A stretch of DNA of 64,000 nucleotides from Cricetomys ansorgei (GCA_026225945.1 JAMJFZ010000107.1:46366501-46430500); one strand, 5' to 3'. Positions 33,046-45,107 are shown, numbered from the stretch's first letter. Numbers and translations: made by a program. The notes: generated by a model from the sequence alone, not told the origin.

Positions 33046-34118
33046 TGTAGCTGTCACTGTTATCTTATTAGACAGAGTAGCTTTAAACCTTATAATTAAA
33101 AATGAATAAAAGAAAAATTAAAAAGGAGAAAGAAATTGTTTTATAATACCAACTACATTTCTAGTGCTCATGTCCCTAAAAATATATGTGAAATGTCTCC
33201 AAAGCCTAGATCTAATGCATCATAGCATGTTTTCTTAAGTGGTTTGGGAAACAGTGCTTAGAAACAAGGGCAGGAAAAAGGGAGATTTGAGTCACAATAA
33301 GTGATACTATATCATAGTTATCATATTCGGAAGGGAAAAGGATATTACTGAATTTCCACAATTCTGTCTCTATTCTCTATTGTTTAACCTTAAAATTTTA
33401 CTTAATTTTTCATTTCCATTGCAAAAGAAGACTGTCTTAGACTTAAGTGTGCAACACTTCTTTTTTTTTATTGAAAATTTTATTTCCCTAGTCATTTGTT
33501 GCACTAGCTATTAATATGGAGTGATATGAATAGCTTTTTATAGACAAAAAAATCAAATTAAACTTTTCTGTGAATACCAATTACACTGCAAGCTTTCTGT
33601 TTTGTTAATAATGGGTTCTGTAATTATCAGGAACCTGTGGACGTACAGATGTTCTCCTATTTGTGATCATTCTAAAACTGAAGTGTCTACAAGGGGTTTC
33701 AACAGTGACTAAATTTCTGTTTCTTTATGCATGAATTATTGAGCCTCATCTTGATAGAGTTATACCAAGTAATTGATGTTGAGTATGAAAGAGTTCATTA
33801 TAAAGCACTGTGGTAGTCTAATGAGATAATTTTTTGAAACAATAACAGCTTGACAGTTTATTAGTGCCGACAATGCTAGGAACTTAGATCAGCATGTACT
33901 CTCACATTGAGAATATTATTTAAGCCAGATAAACAACTTAGGAAGTAAAATTGTTGTGCAATTTTAAAAATTAATAATAAATCAAAGTGGGTTTTTTTTT
34001 CCTGAAAGCCAAGAGGAAAGGCTAAATTACTGTCTTTTTCCATTATAAGTAAGTGTAACAAGTAGACTTTCCAGTTCTAAATGATTAATATAAAACCAGG
34101 CAAATATATAGAGCTCAC
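33046..34118. other. Unassigned AT-rich sequence
   Basis: Nothing recognised. Directly downstream (minus-strand sense) of the candidate exon at 34119-34267. Confidence 0.4.
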
Positions 34119-34267
34119 CTTTCTATCGATGCAGTTAGGCATGTTCTCAACTTCGGGTATTTGTAACATAGCTCTTTCTTGGTGTTTCTCATTTACCATT
34201 CTACTGACTTCTGAATCACTTGCTAATTCCAGTAATTTAAAACTCTCTAAAATGTCAGGTTCTATAC
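34119..34267 (-). CDS. Candidate internal exon, unknown gene (speculative)
   Basis: On the minus strand a 149-bp segment is open in one frame (about 49 codons). It is bounded by an acceptor-like CTATTTCAG|GTATAG and a strong donor AAG|GTGAGC. In-frame stops lie just before the acceptor and after the donor, so the open part coincides with the splice-bounded block. The peptide is charged and protein-like (contains IEPDILESFKLLELAS and MLQIPEVENMPNCIDRK), unlike the low-complexity or L1 frames elsewhere. I do not recognise the family. AT-rich DNA yields 60-codon frames by chance, the upstream pyrimidine tract is weak, and no neighbouring exon is evident. It could be a real exon of a large-intron gene, a decayed exon, or chance. 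Confidence 0.3.
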
Positions 34268-34569
34268 CTGAAATAGTTCAAGGTCATTCTTTACTTTTAG
34301 TTTTATCAGCAAAGGCAGAAATCATCTTTGTAGGAAGTTGATTTGTAGCCACTGCATCTGAGATTCTGATACAAGAGGAGACAAGTTTTGAATGGGGCTA
34401 GCCAAAGAGAGATTAAAGAATGTTCTTCCAAAGCAGCATCCCAATAAGTAGTGAAGTATTGGATCCAGCAAGGGAAAATGATTGGGGCTAACATATGAAG
34501 GGGCTAGCCTTTCATAGTGATGAGAGATGTCTCTGGATCTCCCTATGAAAAGCTTATCTGTTGATGTAG
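34268..34569. other. Unassigned sequence
   Basis: Between the candidate exon and the L1 3' UTR. The minus strand is open for 88 codons (34322-34588) without a recognisable product. Confidence 0.35.
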
Positions 34570-35815
34570 TAACTTTCCTAAAAGTCACTGTTGGTTAAGA
34601 ATATGGTTGGTGTGTTTCAGCTTTTTGATTTTTATTTTTGGTTTTTCTTTTTCTTTTTGTTGTTGTTATTGTCGCTATAGCATTGAAAATACATTTTTCC
34701 CCAGCATATCTTGCTGGCAGGACAGACTGCAGTTTGAAGTTTTCATGGGTGAGTTGGCATCCCAGTCCCACCACTGGGAGTCTTGTTTGGTTACAGGAGA
34801 TGGCCAGTTCAGGCTCCATATCTTCCATTACTAGGAGTCCTCACTAGGGTCACCCTTATAGATTCTAGCAAGTTCCCTCTGCACTAAGCTTCCACTTCAC
34901 CCTCCAAATGTCCCCCAAATCCAGCTCTCTCTCCCTGTACACAGAACTTATGAAAGTGGCTAACTAATGACTGGCTGAATTTGAGGAGACCCGCACCACA
35001 AGAAGGATCCCACACAGACACTTCTAGATGGCAAGGACCAGGAATCTGGATAGCCCAGAGATCTAGGATAGAACCACATCCAGCAAGGAAAAAGAAAGAA
35101 AAAGAAAAGAAAATGAAAAAAAACAAAAGATTCCTAATGATATACAGTCACATATAATCTACTCTACTAATAGATCGATTCCTTGCTCAATTGTCACCAG
35201 AGAGCCTTCCTCCAACAGCAGATGGGAGCAGATACAGAGTATTATTTGGAGATGGAGTCTAAATTAAAGGTCTGTACTTGGTACTTACTCTTAGAACTCA
35301 GGGAACCCTGCAGAAGAGGGGTTTGTAGGAGAAAGAAAGATTATAGGAGTCAGAGAGATCCAAGGAGATCAGGAGAATATGATCCACTGAATCAACTAAG
35401 CAGGGTTCAAATGGGCTCACAGAGACTGAAGAAAAGCATGAAGGCTGCATGGATTTCCACCAGGTCCTCTGAGCACATGTCAGGGCTGATTTCTTGATGT
35501 TTTTGTGGGATTCCTAACAATAGAAATGAGTGAGTCCTTGACTCTTTTACCTGTTCTTGGAACCCTTTTCTTCCAACTGGTTGCCTTGTCCAGTCTCGAT
35601 ATGAAAGTTTGTCCCTTGTCTTATTGTATCTTGTGCTGTATTTGGCTGTTATCTCTTGGAGGCTTCTTCTTTTCTGAAGGGAAATGGAGGGGGAGTAGAT
35701 CTGGGGAGGAGAGGAGGTATGGGGGACCTGGGAAAGGTAGAGAGAGGGGAACTGTGGTAGGGATATATTGTATGAGAGAAGTACATATTTTTAATAATAA
35801 AAAAAGATAATACTT
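34570..35815 (+). mobile_element. L1 3' UTR, ~1.25 kb
   Basis: Unusually complete rodent L1 3' UTR: TGTTATTGTCGCTATAGCATTG, CTTGCTGGCAGGACAGAC, CATCCCAGTCCCACCACTGG, GGAGATGGCCAGTTCAGGC, TTACTAGGAGTCCTCACTAGG, CTGGATAGCCCAGAG, TCCTTGCTCAATTGTCACC, GAACCCTGCAGAAGAGG, CCACTGAATCAACTAAGCAG, TTGCCTTGTCCAGTCTCGATA, polypurine stretch, TTTTTAATAATAAAAAAAG. No ORF2 precedes it. Another L1's 5' end follows directly in the same orientation. Confidence 0.85.
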
Positions 35816-35829
35816 TTTCCTTCCATCTA

Positions 35830-36533
35830 AGGAAGTAGAAAGGCTAACTGCAGATCATCACCTCTTCCTCCTCTTCTCCAAATCTATGTCCCAGTCTTAC
35901 TCTCAGCTTTGTAGCAGACTACCTGCTGCAGCCTCCCCCCATATCTCCACTGGATCACAAAGATCATCCCCTCCAAACTTCCTACCTCCATTATTGCCTT
36001 ATCCCAGCCTCTAACTCCAGGAGACATTCCCTGGGAACTCAGCAACTAAGTATGCCAGAGAGGTAAGTAGGCCAGCAAAGCAAGAATGCTGACTTCAGAT
36101 CTTCATTTTTTCTCCTCTCTTTCATATCTGATCCTATCTCTTCCTCATCTCTATAGGAGACTCCCTGTTGTGGCCTCTCCTCACTTTCTGTTCCCATTCC
36201 AATGAGACTAAGTAAATGCAGGTGGAACACACATCTTTCCTCCCACCTGTAGACATCCTCAACCCCTACCTCCTAGCCCATCCCCATTCCTAAGGGTCAT
36301 CTGCCCAATACCTAGAAACACATTTTACTGGAAACCCCCAATGACCACACCTACGAAGATCATAGAATTCCCTACCAGGAAACACACAGACACCACCCCT
36401 CCTGTGAGCCAGAAATGGTAACAGATACTAAGGAACAAATCATGCACCCAGAAAACAAGACTAGATATCAGTACCTAGAATTACCTAACCCATCCCAGGT
36501 ATTACCTAACCAACCCTAGGCATCCTAACCTAG
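35830..36533 (+). mobile_element. L1 5' UTR with two repeat units
   Basis: Pyrimidine-rich sequence leading into ORF1. It holds two diverged copies of a ~242 bp unit: AGACTACCTGCTGCAGCCTCC near 35916 matches AGACTCCCTGTTGTGGCCTC near 36158, with further similarity on both sides (GCAGATCATC / TCAGATCTTC). Repeated units are how rodent L1 promoters are built. The 3' part (36300-36533) is ORF1 leader. Confidence 0.6.
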
Positions 36534-37530
36534 ATGCCTAGACGTCAGTGTAAAAACACAATCAATAACAGCCAGGACAATATGCATTCACTAGAACCCA
36601 GCAATCCTACCACTGTAGGTCCTGAGAATTTCAACATAGTTGAGGTACAGGACAAAGACCTTAAAACTGCCTTTATGGATATGGTAGAGTTCCTTCAGGA
36701 AGAAATACATAAATCCCTTAAATAAATCTATGAAGACATAAGCAGTGGAAGAACACAAACGAAGCAGTTAAAGACCTGAAAGTGAAAACAGACTCAAAAA
36801 AAAAAAAACCCAAACTGAGGAAAATCTGGAAATTTTAGGAACTTGAAGAGGAACTACAGAGGCAAGTATCATCAACAGAAAACTAGTTAGGGAAGAGAGA
36901 ATCTTAGGCATTTGTCCTGAAGACAGTCAAATAAAATGTTAAATCTAAAAATTCCTGGCACAAAACCTGCAGAAAATCTGTGACACCATGAAAAGATCAA
37001 CATACAAATAATAGAAACAGAAGAAGAAGGAGAAACCCAGGTCAAAGGAACAAAAAATGTCATTTAAAAAAATCAAATAATAAAATTTCCCTAACCTAAA
37101 GAAGGCAATCTCCTCAAATTAAAAGAAGCATATAGAACACTAAATAGACTGGATCAAAAAAGAAAGGCCCCATCAGCACATAATAATAAAAATACTGAAC
37201 GTACATAATAAAGAAAGAATATTAAAATCTGCAAGGGGAAAAGATCAAGTAACACAAAAAGGCAAATGCATTAGAATAACATCTGACTTCACCTGACTTC
37301 TCCATCCAGAGGGGCCTGGACAGATGTTCTATAGACTCTGAGAGGACACAGATGCCAGCCTACTACTATGCCCAGACTACTATGCCCAGCAAAACTTTCT
37401 ATCACAATAGATAAAGTAAAACATTCCATGATAGAAACAGATTTAAGCAGTATCTATCTATGAATACAGCCCTATGAAAAAAGGCACTAGAAGTAAAATT
37501 CCTAACTAAAGAGGTTAAAGATATCCAAAA
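36534..37530 (+). pseudogene. L1 ORF1 (RNA-binding chaperone), decayed
   Basis: L1 ORF1 encodes a trimeric RNA-binding protein that coats L1 RNA. Here the ATG at 36534 starts a recognisable ORF1 N-terminus (MPRRQCKNTINNSQDNM, PSNPTT, KDLKTAFMDMVEFL) that stops after 63 codons at TAA. Downstream text is still ORF1-like up to the C-terminal block (ACTTCTCCATCCAGAGG, GGACAGATGTTCTATAGACTC, CCCAGCAAAACTTTC), but stops and indels break the frame. A 14-bp tandem duplication (ACTACTATGCCCAG twice) sits near 37361-37388. Usual length is about 340-370 codons, so this is a non-functional remnant. Confidence 0.8.
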
Positions 37531-37599
37531 AAAAAAAACAAAGAATAAATAATTCCTGACCAGAAGATTAAAAGAAGGGAAACACATACACAGCACAAC

Positions 37600-38105
37600 A
37601 GTAGAATAACAAGAATCAACAAACATTGATCACTGATAACTCTCAACATCTGTGGACTCAATTCCCCAATGAAAAGACAGAGACTAACAGAATGGATGGG
37701 AAAATAGGATTGGTGCTTCTGCTGTATCCAAAAAGCACACCTTAACATGAAGGATAGAGATTATCTCAGAGTAAAAGAATGGAAAAAATATTCCAAGCAA
37801 AGTGATCTAAGAAGAAAGTAAGTATTGCCATTTTCATACCTGACAGAATAGACTTCAAACCAAAACTAACCAGAAGAGGTAGAAAAAGACACTATATACT
37901 CATTAAAGGAAAAAAATTCACCAAGTTGACACTACAATTCTAAACATCTACACACAAAACACAAGGGCACCCAACTTCATATAAGAAACATTATTACGGC
38001 TTAAATTACATATTAACCTTCACACATTGATAATGGGAGACTTCAATAGTCTGCTGTCACCAATGAAAAAATCATCCATATGGGAAAAATATTTTCAATA
38101 AAAAG
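37600..38105 (+). pseudogene. L1 ORF2 N-terminus (endonuclease part), truncated
   Basis: ORF2 encodes endonuclease and reverse transcriptase. The first ~500 bp are readable: CAACAAACATTGATCACTGA, TCAACATCTGTGGACTCAATT, AATGAAAAGACAGAGACTAAC, GATTATCTCAGAGTAAAAG, CATTTTCATACCTGACAG, ATAATGGGAGACTTCAATAG. Sequence similarity stops near 38105, well before the reverse transcriptase. L1 copies normally lose their 5' end, so loss of the 3' end points to deletion or rearrangement. Confidence 0.75.
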
Positions 38106-39034
38106 AAATTTAAAGTGAAAAAGAATATGACTTCTAAAACCAAGTCTCAGCTTCCATAGAGGGCATGTATTTCTATGTTCAAATTACGTCTAATGCTTCT
38201 AATGTTTGTGATACTTCCATTCCAATCTATACCTCTTGTTCTGAGTAGCCATTACCTCATCTGGCTCCTCTTAGGTCTCTTCCATTTCCATCTTTAACTC
38301 CAAATCCTCTATGATCTACTTTTACCACATAAATCAGAGGGACTCCTTTGAAAGTTAAGTAAACGTCTCTAATTTCTGTGGCTATACCTCTTCATTTCAC
38401 CAGGCATAAGGCCCAATGACCTAACCATTTCTTTTTCCTCTCAACACCATGGTCTTCCTATCTCACCCTCTATACCTTTTCAAGTGTTCTCCCTACCGTT
38501 CTTTGACTCCCCATACAGTCTCAATTAGACTTCTATCATTGAAGATTTGTGAAAGCTACTGTTTCTGTGTAGTCTGGCAATCCCTTTATTTTGTGTCTGG
38601 CTTATTTCCTCATCCACTTTAGAGCTATACTAAAGTATCAGTACATAGGATCTATTCAGAACATTACCAATATCGTACTTGGCCACTTCACCACTGATCC
38701 TCATTCTCGCTTTCCCGTAGCACCTCCTAAGAAAAATCACTTAACAGACTTAGTTCTATTTTTCATATTGTCTTTCCTCCACAAACAAGAGTATAAGTTA
38801 CACTAGGCCAAAGGATTTTGCTAGAACAAAGTTAAAGAAACTTTATTTTTACTTGTAATTCATTATCTAAGCACAAATTATTTTTAGGAAAAAAAACTGT
38901 TGGTTTTTTGATCATCTTGTAAATTTTCACCAGATTATTTTTATGTCTTCAAGTGTTCAGTTTATATTCACTTATATATAAAAACTAAATCAAGTTTAAT
39001 AGGATGATATCAATGTCATCAGCTTTAATTTCAG
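38106..39034. other. Unassigned sequence
   Basis: Pyrimidine-rich in part (38210-38520). No family recognised. Confidence 0.4.
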
Positions 39035-39590
39035 CACATGCCATCATTTGGGCAAGTAACATTAGAATCCCGTGTCTTAAAAGCTTGGACCCTGTCCATA
39101 GCACTATTAGTATCAGATCACATGTTTTAGAGGTATTTATTTGGAAGTCTTCCATGTATATGAGAAAGGCCAATGAAGGTGATTCGGGAACACTAATGTT
39201 GTTTTTTCTTCTTTTTTCACTTCCCAATGCCATGAGATGGTAAGCTTTTCCTTGTGTGTTGATGCACTGTTTTGCCAAGAGGTGATGAAATCAAGAAACC
39301 ATAGGCTTGGCCAGGTGGTGGTGGTGATGTATGTCTTTAATCCCAGTACCTGGGAGGCAGAGGCAGGTGGATTCCTGTGAGTTTGAGGCTATCCTGGTCT
39401 ACAGAGTGAGTTTCAGGAGAGATAGAGGTACAACAGAGAAACTCTGTTTTGAAAAGCCAAAGAGAGAGAGACAGACAGGGAGAGAAAAAGAGAGAGAGAA
39501 ACCATAGGCTAAAATCTCTGAAACCAAAACAAACCGCCCCCTCTTATGTCAATCATTTCAGACATTCTGGTACAGCGACAAAAAGCAAGC
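39035..39590 (+). repeat. MaLR-like LTR, split by a B1
   Basis: AATCCCGTGTCTTAAAAGCTTGG and CCCTGTCCATAGCACTATTAG open the element; after the B1 it continues AAATCTCTGAAACCAAAAC, CTTATGTCAATCATTTCAG, TTCTGGTACAGCGACAAAAAG. The two halves join exactly when the B1 and one TSD copy are removed. 39004-39243 is open on both strands but is part of this repeat. Confidence 0.55.
39308..39496 (+). repeat. B1 SINE with 14-bp TSD
   Basis: Near-complete B1 (GGCCAGGTGGTGGTGGTG, TTAATCCCAGTACCTGGGAGG, CTGGTCTACAGAGTGAG, AGAAACTCTGTTTTGAAAAGC) with a GA-rich tail. Flanked by AGAAACCATAGGCT at 39294-39307 and 39497-39510, a perfect duplication typical of L1-driven retroposition. Confidence 0.95.
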
Positions 39591-41126
39591 ACACATGTTT
39601 TCTCTATTCCTTATTCCTGTATTTACCTTAAATTGTTCTGTCAATATTATATGTATTTGAATGGTTTCTCTTTTAGTTATATGACTGTAGAACTCATCCA
39701 TGAATTTCTGGTCTAAGTATATGAATAATAGATCTTCCTTACTCAGGCACATTTTAAGGACTCCAAATATATTTACTATTTACTTCTAAAAATATGTGCT
39801 GACCAAAATTAAGTACAAACTATAAATGTCCCTCACTGCTTCCATCAACAAAGGAATGAAACGCTCATGAAATCAAAGAAATCATTCTTCACATGTCCAG
39901 CTTTAGTAGAATTATGTAGAATTCAGAATAGTGGAGTTAACAATGAGCACAATAGCTTCCTTGTCTTTTGATCCTAAAAAAGAATTAAGTTTCTTATACA
40001 TCTTGCTAGGCAATCCCACAACACTACCACATTAGTTTCTGGAATTATGGTCCCTTAATCAGAACCTCACCATAACATCTTATGTATTTACTCTTGTCAC
40101 TCTTTTGACATTCTTTTTGAAAAGGTGTTTCCCGCTGTGACGTATTATCACTACAGTGATGTGCTGATCTTGGTTAATATATAGTATCCATTTTCTTTTG
40201 CTAAAATGTTAATGTTTCCTCACATATGTTAGGCCAAATTCATTATAATATTCTCTTGAAAAGTACTAGCACTGCCATGCTAGTTGTTCTCCTTTCTGTA
40301 AGGCTGACATAAATCACTACAAATTGAATTTCACAATAGAATGCATCCCTATCTCTCACTGCAAACCTACCATTTTATTAAAAAGTATAATCATTTCCAG
40401 GAAGCCAAATTTACATCTTGCGTGTTGATAGTTGTCTAATTCTGAACATTTCACAAGTATTAGTCTAAAATTGAAAAGAAGTGAAAGAAGTAATCTACAA
40501 ATATGCTTAAAAGCAAATACAACCTTTTTAATGATTTCTCAAAAATTGCTATACTATTATGAAACATAAATGTACTTCTGTGCTAATGGGACTATTTATA
40601 CTCTAATGATATTTTTAGAGATCTATGTGTTACTTAAACAAACAAATATAAAAACAGATATAAAAATTATCAAATATGGGGCAAGCTAATTCTAAAATAT
40701 GTGGCTTAATCCCAGTATTTAAATATTTTCACATCTGAGACATTGAAGAAAAGTTTATCACTCAAAAAGACCAGCCTGTTAAAGATATCCTTCTGTTTCT
40801 TATTGAAAATACATTATGAAATGCCTGGCTTTTTTTTTTTTTTGCCTTTGTTTGTCTTACTTGCTATGAATCTGTTACATTGCTTATTTAATCTATAAAG
40901 ATTCAAAAAGTTATTAACTATATTAAAATATTTTGTTCTGCTTTATTGAATTGAATAGACTAGTTTAATTAGTTTGGAAGTAAATTTACAGATACATAAT
41001 TCTACAAGAATTGAAAATAAAATATGCTTTCTTAAACACATTACAACTTGAAAGTTACATATATTGGGAATAAAGGGGAAAGACTCACAGGTGACCTTGA
41101 AGGACTACTCAAAAATGGGTTGCACT
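39591..41126. other. Unassigned AT-rich sequence
   Basis: About 1.5 kb without recognised repeat. T-run near 40830-40845. Confidence 0.4.
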
Positions 41127-41276
41127 GCCAGACAGTAGTGGTACATGCCTTTAATCCCAGAATTCTGGAGGCAGAGGCACGCAGATCTCTATGAGTTCAA
41201 GGCTAGCCTGGTCTAGAGAATGAGTTCCAGGACAGCCAGAATTATCATAGAGAAACCCTGTCTTGGGAAAAAAAAT
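41127..41276 (+). repeat. B1 SINE
   Basis: GCCAGACAGTAGTGGTACATG, CCTTTAATCCCAGAATTCTGG, GTTCAAGGCTAGCCTGGTC, GAGTTCCAGGACAGCCAG, AGAGAAACCCTGTCTTGGG, A-run. Full-length, moderately diverged. Confidence 0.9.
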
Positions 41277-44200
41277 AGCAAAATAGTTTTCACTAAAATC
41301 TCAGCAAGATAGAGAGCTGTGGGCTTCAAGGGTCCCTCTTTTGTTAACAGATATCTCTCTCTTTTCCGGCTGTGGATGGTGAGCTTTGAAAGTGTACAGG
41401 GACAGGAATTCGTTAGCCATCGAGCACATTGGAAAACCACAGATGTGATTAGACTTGGTGGTCTTATGTGTTTTATCAGTCAGTGACATCATGACAGATG
41501 AGAATGTTCTGCCAAGGAAAGTCAGAATTTCCTAACATTAATGTATCTACAGACAAATCACATGTTCTAAATATCACTTAACCCTATCCAATAATTTGAA
41601 CATAATCCAGACTCAAAGCGGGAAAAGCAACCTCACTACTGCCAAGCTTTTTATAGTGAGACATTTGATTCAGTGCAAAACGCTGTTGGGATCTACAAAC
41701 TCTTATGAGTTAAATTAAATAGTTGATATCTCTGGCGAGGGATGTGTTCCTTTGTTGTTTTTATTTTCCCCACTATCGCATCTTATAAAGCATCAAATAT
41801 CCTACTGAGAAAAACACACTGAAGCTAGCAAACAGCACCTTGCTTTTAATGTCTTCTTTTATCTGTTAATCACAAAAGCAATGTGCTAATAAGTAAATGA
41901 ATCGAGTGATGTGTGCAGAGAACAGATCATTCTACCAAGGCCTCTTTTAGAGATAAAATCTCTAGGATTAGTGTGTCCAAGGGGAGATTAGAGCAAATCA
42001 GAGGAGTTTCCTTTGAGACAAATAGGCATCACAAACAGCCCTTCAGCTAAAGTATAATCAAACAATTATAAACTAGATAGACACTTCACCATTTTTCTAT
42101 TAGCACTTTAAATCTTTAAAGGGATCATATCAGGTAACAAGTTCCTTAAAAGCTATGCTCCGTGGACAACTGCCTAATAGAATAATGATCCCATCCTCAT
42201 AAACTGGATTTAATAAAGCAGAATGAAGCCATGATTTGTCCTTTTATTTATGATACATGGAAGAAGCAGCTGGATGGTGTGTGCCACTTTCTAAACGGGT
42301 TCCGCCTCCAGCAGTCGTCTAGACCAGATGGACAAGTGGCAAGCCCCACTTAGTATGTCATCGCATCAGTATGGTCATAAAAGAGTCCCCGGCAATTCTC
42401 TTTTGAACAGAAGCCACCTGTTTACTATAAACACTCTGTTTATTTCTCAAACTGCAATTTTAATTTGCAACTTGCACCTGAAAGGTAGCACACTTTTGAG
42501 TTCAAAGCTGGCAGGTTGCAAATCAAATTGTAGGTGTTTGAAGAGTTCAAGTCCCTGTAGTAGAACTTGGACATTTTTTTTTTCACTTCAATATGTCCAA
42601 AGCTATCTTGTAAATGATCCTGTCCATCTCCCCCTTAAAAGAGGCTTTGTCATAATTATAATTTCAGTTGGCACTGAATTTAGTTCTTGCTTTATTCTAA
42701 AATTGACTTTATTAGAAACAGACATAGCACTCTTTTGTTTATTAGAAACAGACTCATTATGTCTCCCTTGTACTTTATCTCAGTAGTGAGATGGAGGCTG
42801 GGAAAACGAAAAGATTTGGCTCTAGCCTGTAGCTACATAATATCTTCACAGAAAGGCGTATTTCATGTGGCATCTGGGACCCCTTGCTGTTCATTACAGG
42901 AGATCATCACTGACTCTAGATGTCTACAGTGGCTTAGCAATGATCATAACTCTCCTGGGGGAGGGGAAATTACTTTTAAAATCTTGGAGCTAATGCATAA
43001 ATCTAAAATCAAAGATAACGGACATCACTAGGACATTTATTCACATCGCTGTGCTGTAAATCTATGACAACAGGCACAGTTTCTCTCTGAACCAAGACAT
43101 TTTGCAATGGCATGAAGCACAATCAGAAGAAAAAACCTACTGGGATGATGACTTCCATAAGAAATTTATGATATAGCTAAATTTTTCTGTTATAGATTTT
43201 GTTAGGAGTCTGGGATTAAACTTGAATTCCTTCAGGGTCTAATATACAGAAATTTTTCTTATCTTTTTTTCATTTTAGCTACAAATTCATCCACTGAGAT
43301 AGCACTCTAAATCCAGAGCCTGTGAAGGGTTCTTTAAAGAGGGCAAGGGCGGGGGCAGTTATTAGGAAGGTTGGAAAATAACACAGCTTAATTGGCCATT
43401 TCTCCACTTGTCTATCATTCAGGGGAAAACATGAACTTAAAAGGCAATTGTGTTGCGTCCCTGCATGGTGTTGATGTGTCTGCCTGTAATGGAGGGGCTT
43501 AAAGAGCTCATTAATCACAAATGCAAAGATATTATCTTTGGGTTTCATTTTAAATTTTATATCTGTGTAGCTTATTATACCACACAGTCACACATCGCAT
43601 CCTATTCATTTGTACAGTACCTCATGCTGTGAAAATCAACTGCTGACAATGTATTTTAGGGGGTGGAAATGAATCAAGTAAGTGTGAGCTATTGCAATAA
43701 TCAGACATAAAGCATGGCAGGAGCTATTCTTGTTAATTCTCTCCCTGAATTCCCACTACAAATATTCCCAAGATCCAGAAGAAAAAGACAAATTTGCAGC
43801 TATTTTAAAGTAGGTATGCAAGCTACACATTTGGTCATGGTTTCATCTTCAGGACCCGGGAGCTTTCTGTCTGATCATATTTTCATCTTCTACTCTAAGT
43901 AACTCTGTGAGGAAACAGCCATCGTTTTGCACAAATAGGCTGATGGTAACTCACTTGTCATCAGTTCACAGCAAGCCTTGTCATGCAATTTCCCAACTTA
44001 AAGGAAACAGAAGGATCTCATCACACATACATTCAGGATAAGTGGTGAAAAATAAAATGTTTCTGACTTTATGAATGCTACCAAGTACACTAATGTATTT
44101 CTGAATCATACATCACATGGAGTCAAAGAATGAAATTAAAAGAACATTTCCTTGGTGGGAAATAGGCAATCTCACACTTAAGGAAAAATACAAGAACCTC

Positions 44201-44629
44201 ATTTCTTATGAAAAATTTTATGGTATCACTGGGTATAGTAACAGGAAAGTGTTCTCTGATACATGCCACAGGAGCTCACCATTTGTTGAAACACATCTGA
44301 GGAATCTCCCACCAAGGGGACTTGCTCTCACAGTTAAGCCAGCATTTACTTGCTAATGCACTGATTTTCTCAGCTCCTAAAGATGAGTGCATGATGACTT
44401 CTGCTTTCTCAAATAAAGGATGCTGATAGCCTCATTTTTATAATGTTTTATTGTTTGATATTAGCAAGATGGCTTGCTGGTTATTATCAGAGTCTTCTAG
44501 TATCTGTCACTGTGAACATTCTAATTTTACAGCTGAGAAAGCAGAAAATAGGGGAGTGATACAAGGTGACTGACCAACTCTGGATCAATTTAAAATAAAG
44601 TCACCACTGTATACGTATCACATGGTCTT
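41277..44629. other. Repeat-free block, candidate conserved non-coding DNA
   Basis: More than 3 kb with no SINE, LINE, LTR or microsatellite, unlike the rest of the window. Complex text with homeodomain-like ATTA/TAAT sites (GCTCATTAATCACAAATGC near 43506, GCTTAATTGGCCATTTC near 43387). A 152-codon plus frame (42328-42786) and an 89-codon minus frame (43279-43548) are open but not protein-like. Whether it is conserved cannot be judged from one genome. Confidence 0.35.
44500..44600 (+). repeat. Possible MIR fragment
   Basis: CATTCTAATTTTACAGCTGAG, AAAGCAGAAAATAGGGG resemble the MIR core (ATTTTACAGATGAGGAAACTGAGGC). Short and weak. Confidence 0.3.
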
Positions 44630-44890
44630 TCCCAGGAATGAGCCCCAGGATTAGTTATCCAATATCAAGTAGTCAGCCCTGAAATCATATACACATAAGT
44701 AACAATAAACTGACTGAGCAGGTTGTGTTTCTATATTTAGGCATGTATCTCTCTATATAAAACAATTAAAGGAAAAAAGATCATGGTTTTGAGAGGAATC
44801 AGGAGCGTCAGGGACATGAAAGGGATTGGAGGGAGGAAAGGAAGAAAGGATAATGTACTTCTATTTTAATATTTTTAATTTAAAAATATA
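44630..44890 (+). mobile_element. L1 (Lx-like) 3' UTR fragment
   Basis: GATTAGTTATCCAATATCAAG, TAGTCAGCCCTGAAATCATA, ACTGACTGAGCAGGTTGTG, GGGATTGGAGGGAGGAAAGG, A/T-rich end. Third copy of the series seen at 6830 and 9555. Confidence 0.75.
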
Positions 44891-45107
44891 AGTCACATTC
44901 CCTTTTAAAGTTTATAGTTATAGAAATGGTAATTCACATCATATTTATATAGATGTATTTCTCTGTGAATGATGTTTATTACAAGTTTTTTTGGTAAAAT
45001 TTAACTTAAATGCTTAAGAGAAAAATTATTTTTACATCTGTCTGAGTCATTTACAGAAAGTCATGACTATGCTACATACCTTTATATAACTAGAAACAAT
45101 TATCATA

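Noticed and set aside
42328..42786. 152-codon plus-strand frame, the longest in the window
   Set aside because: Composition is not protein-like and no splice or start context supports it. The region is better explained as non-coding.
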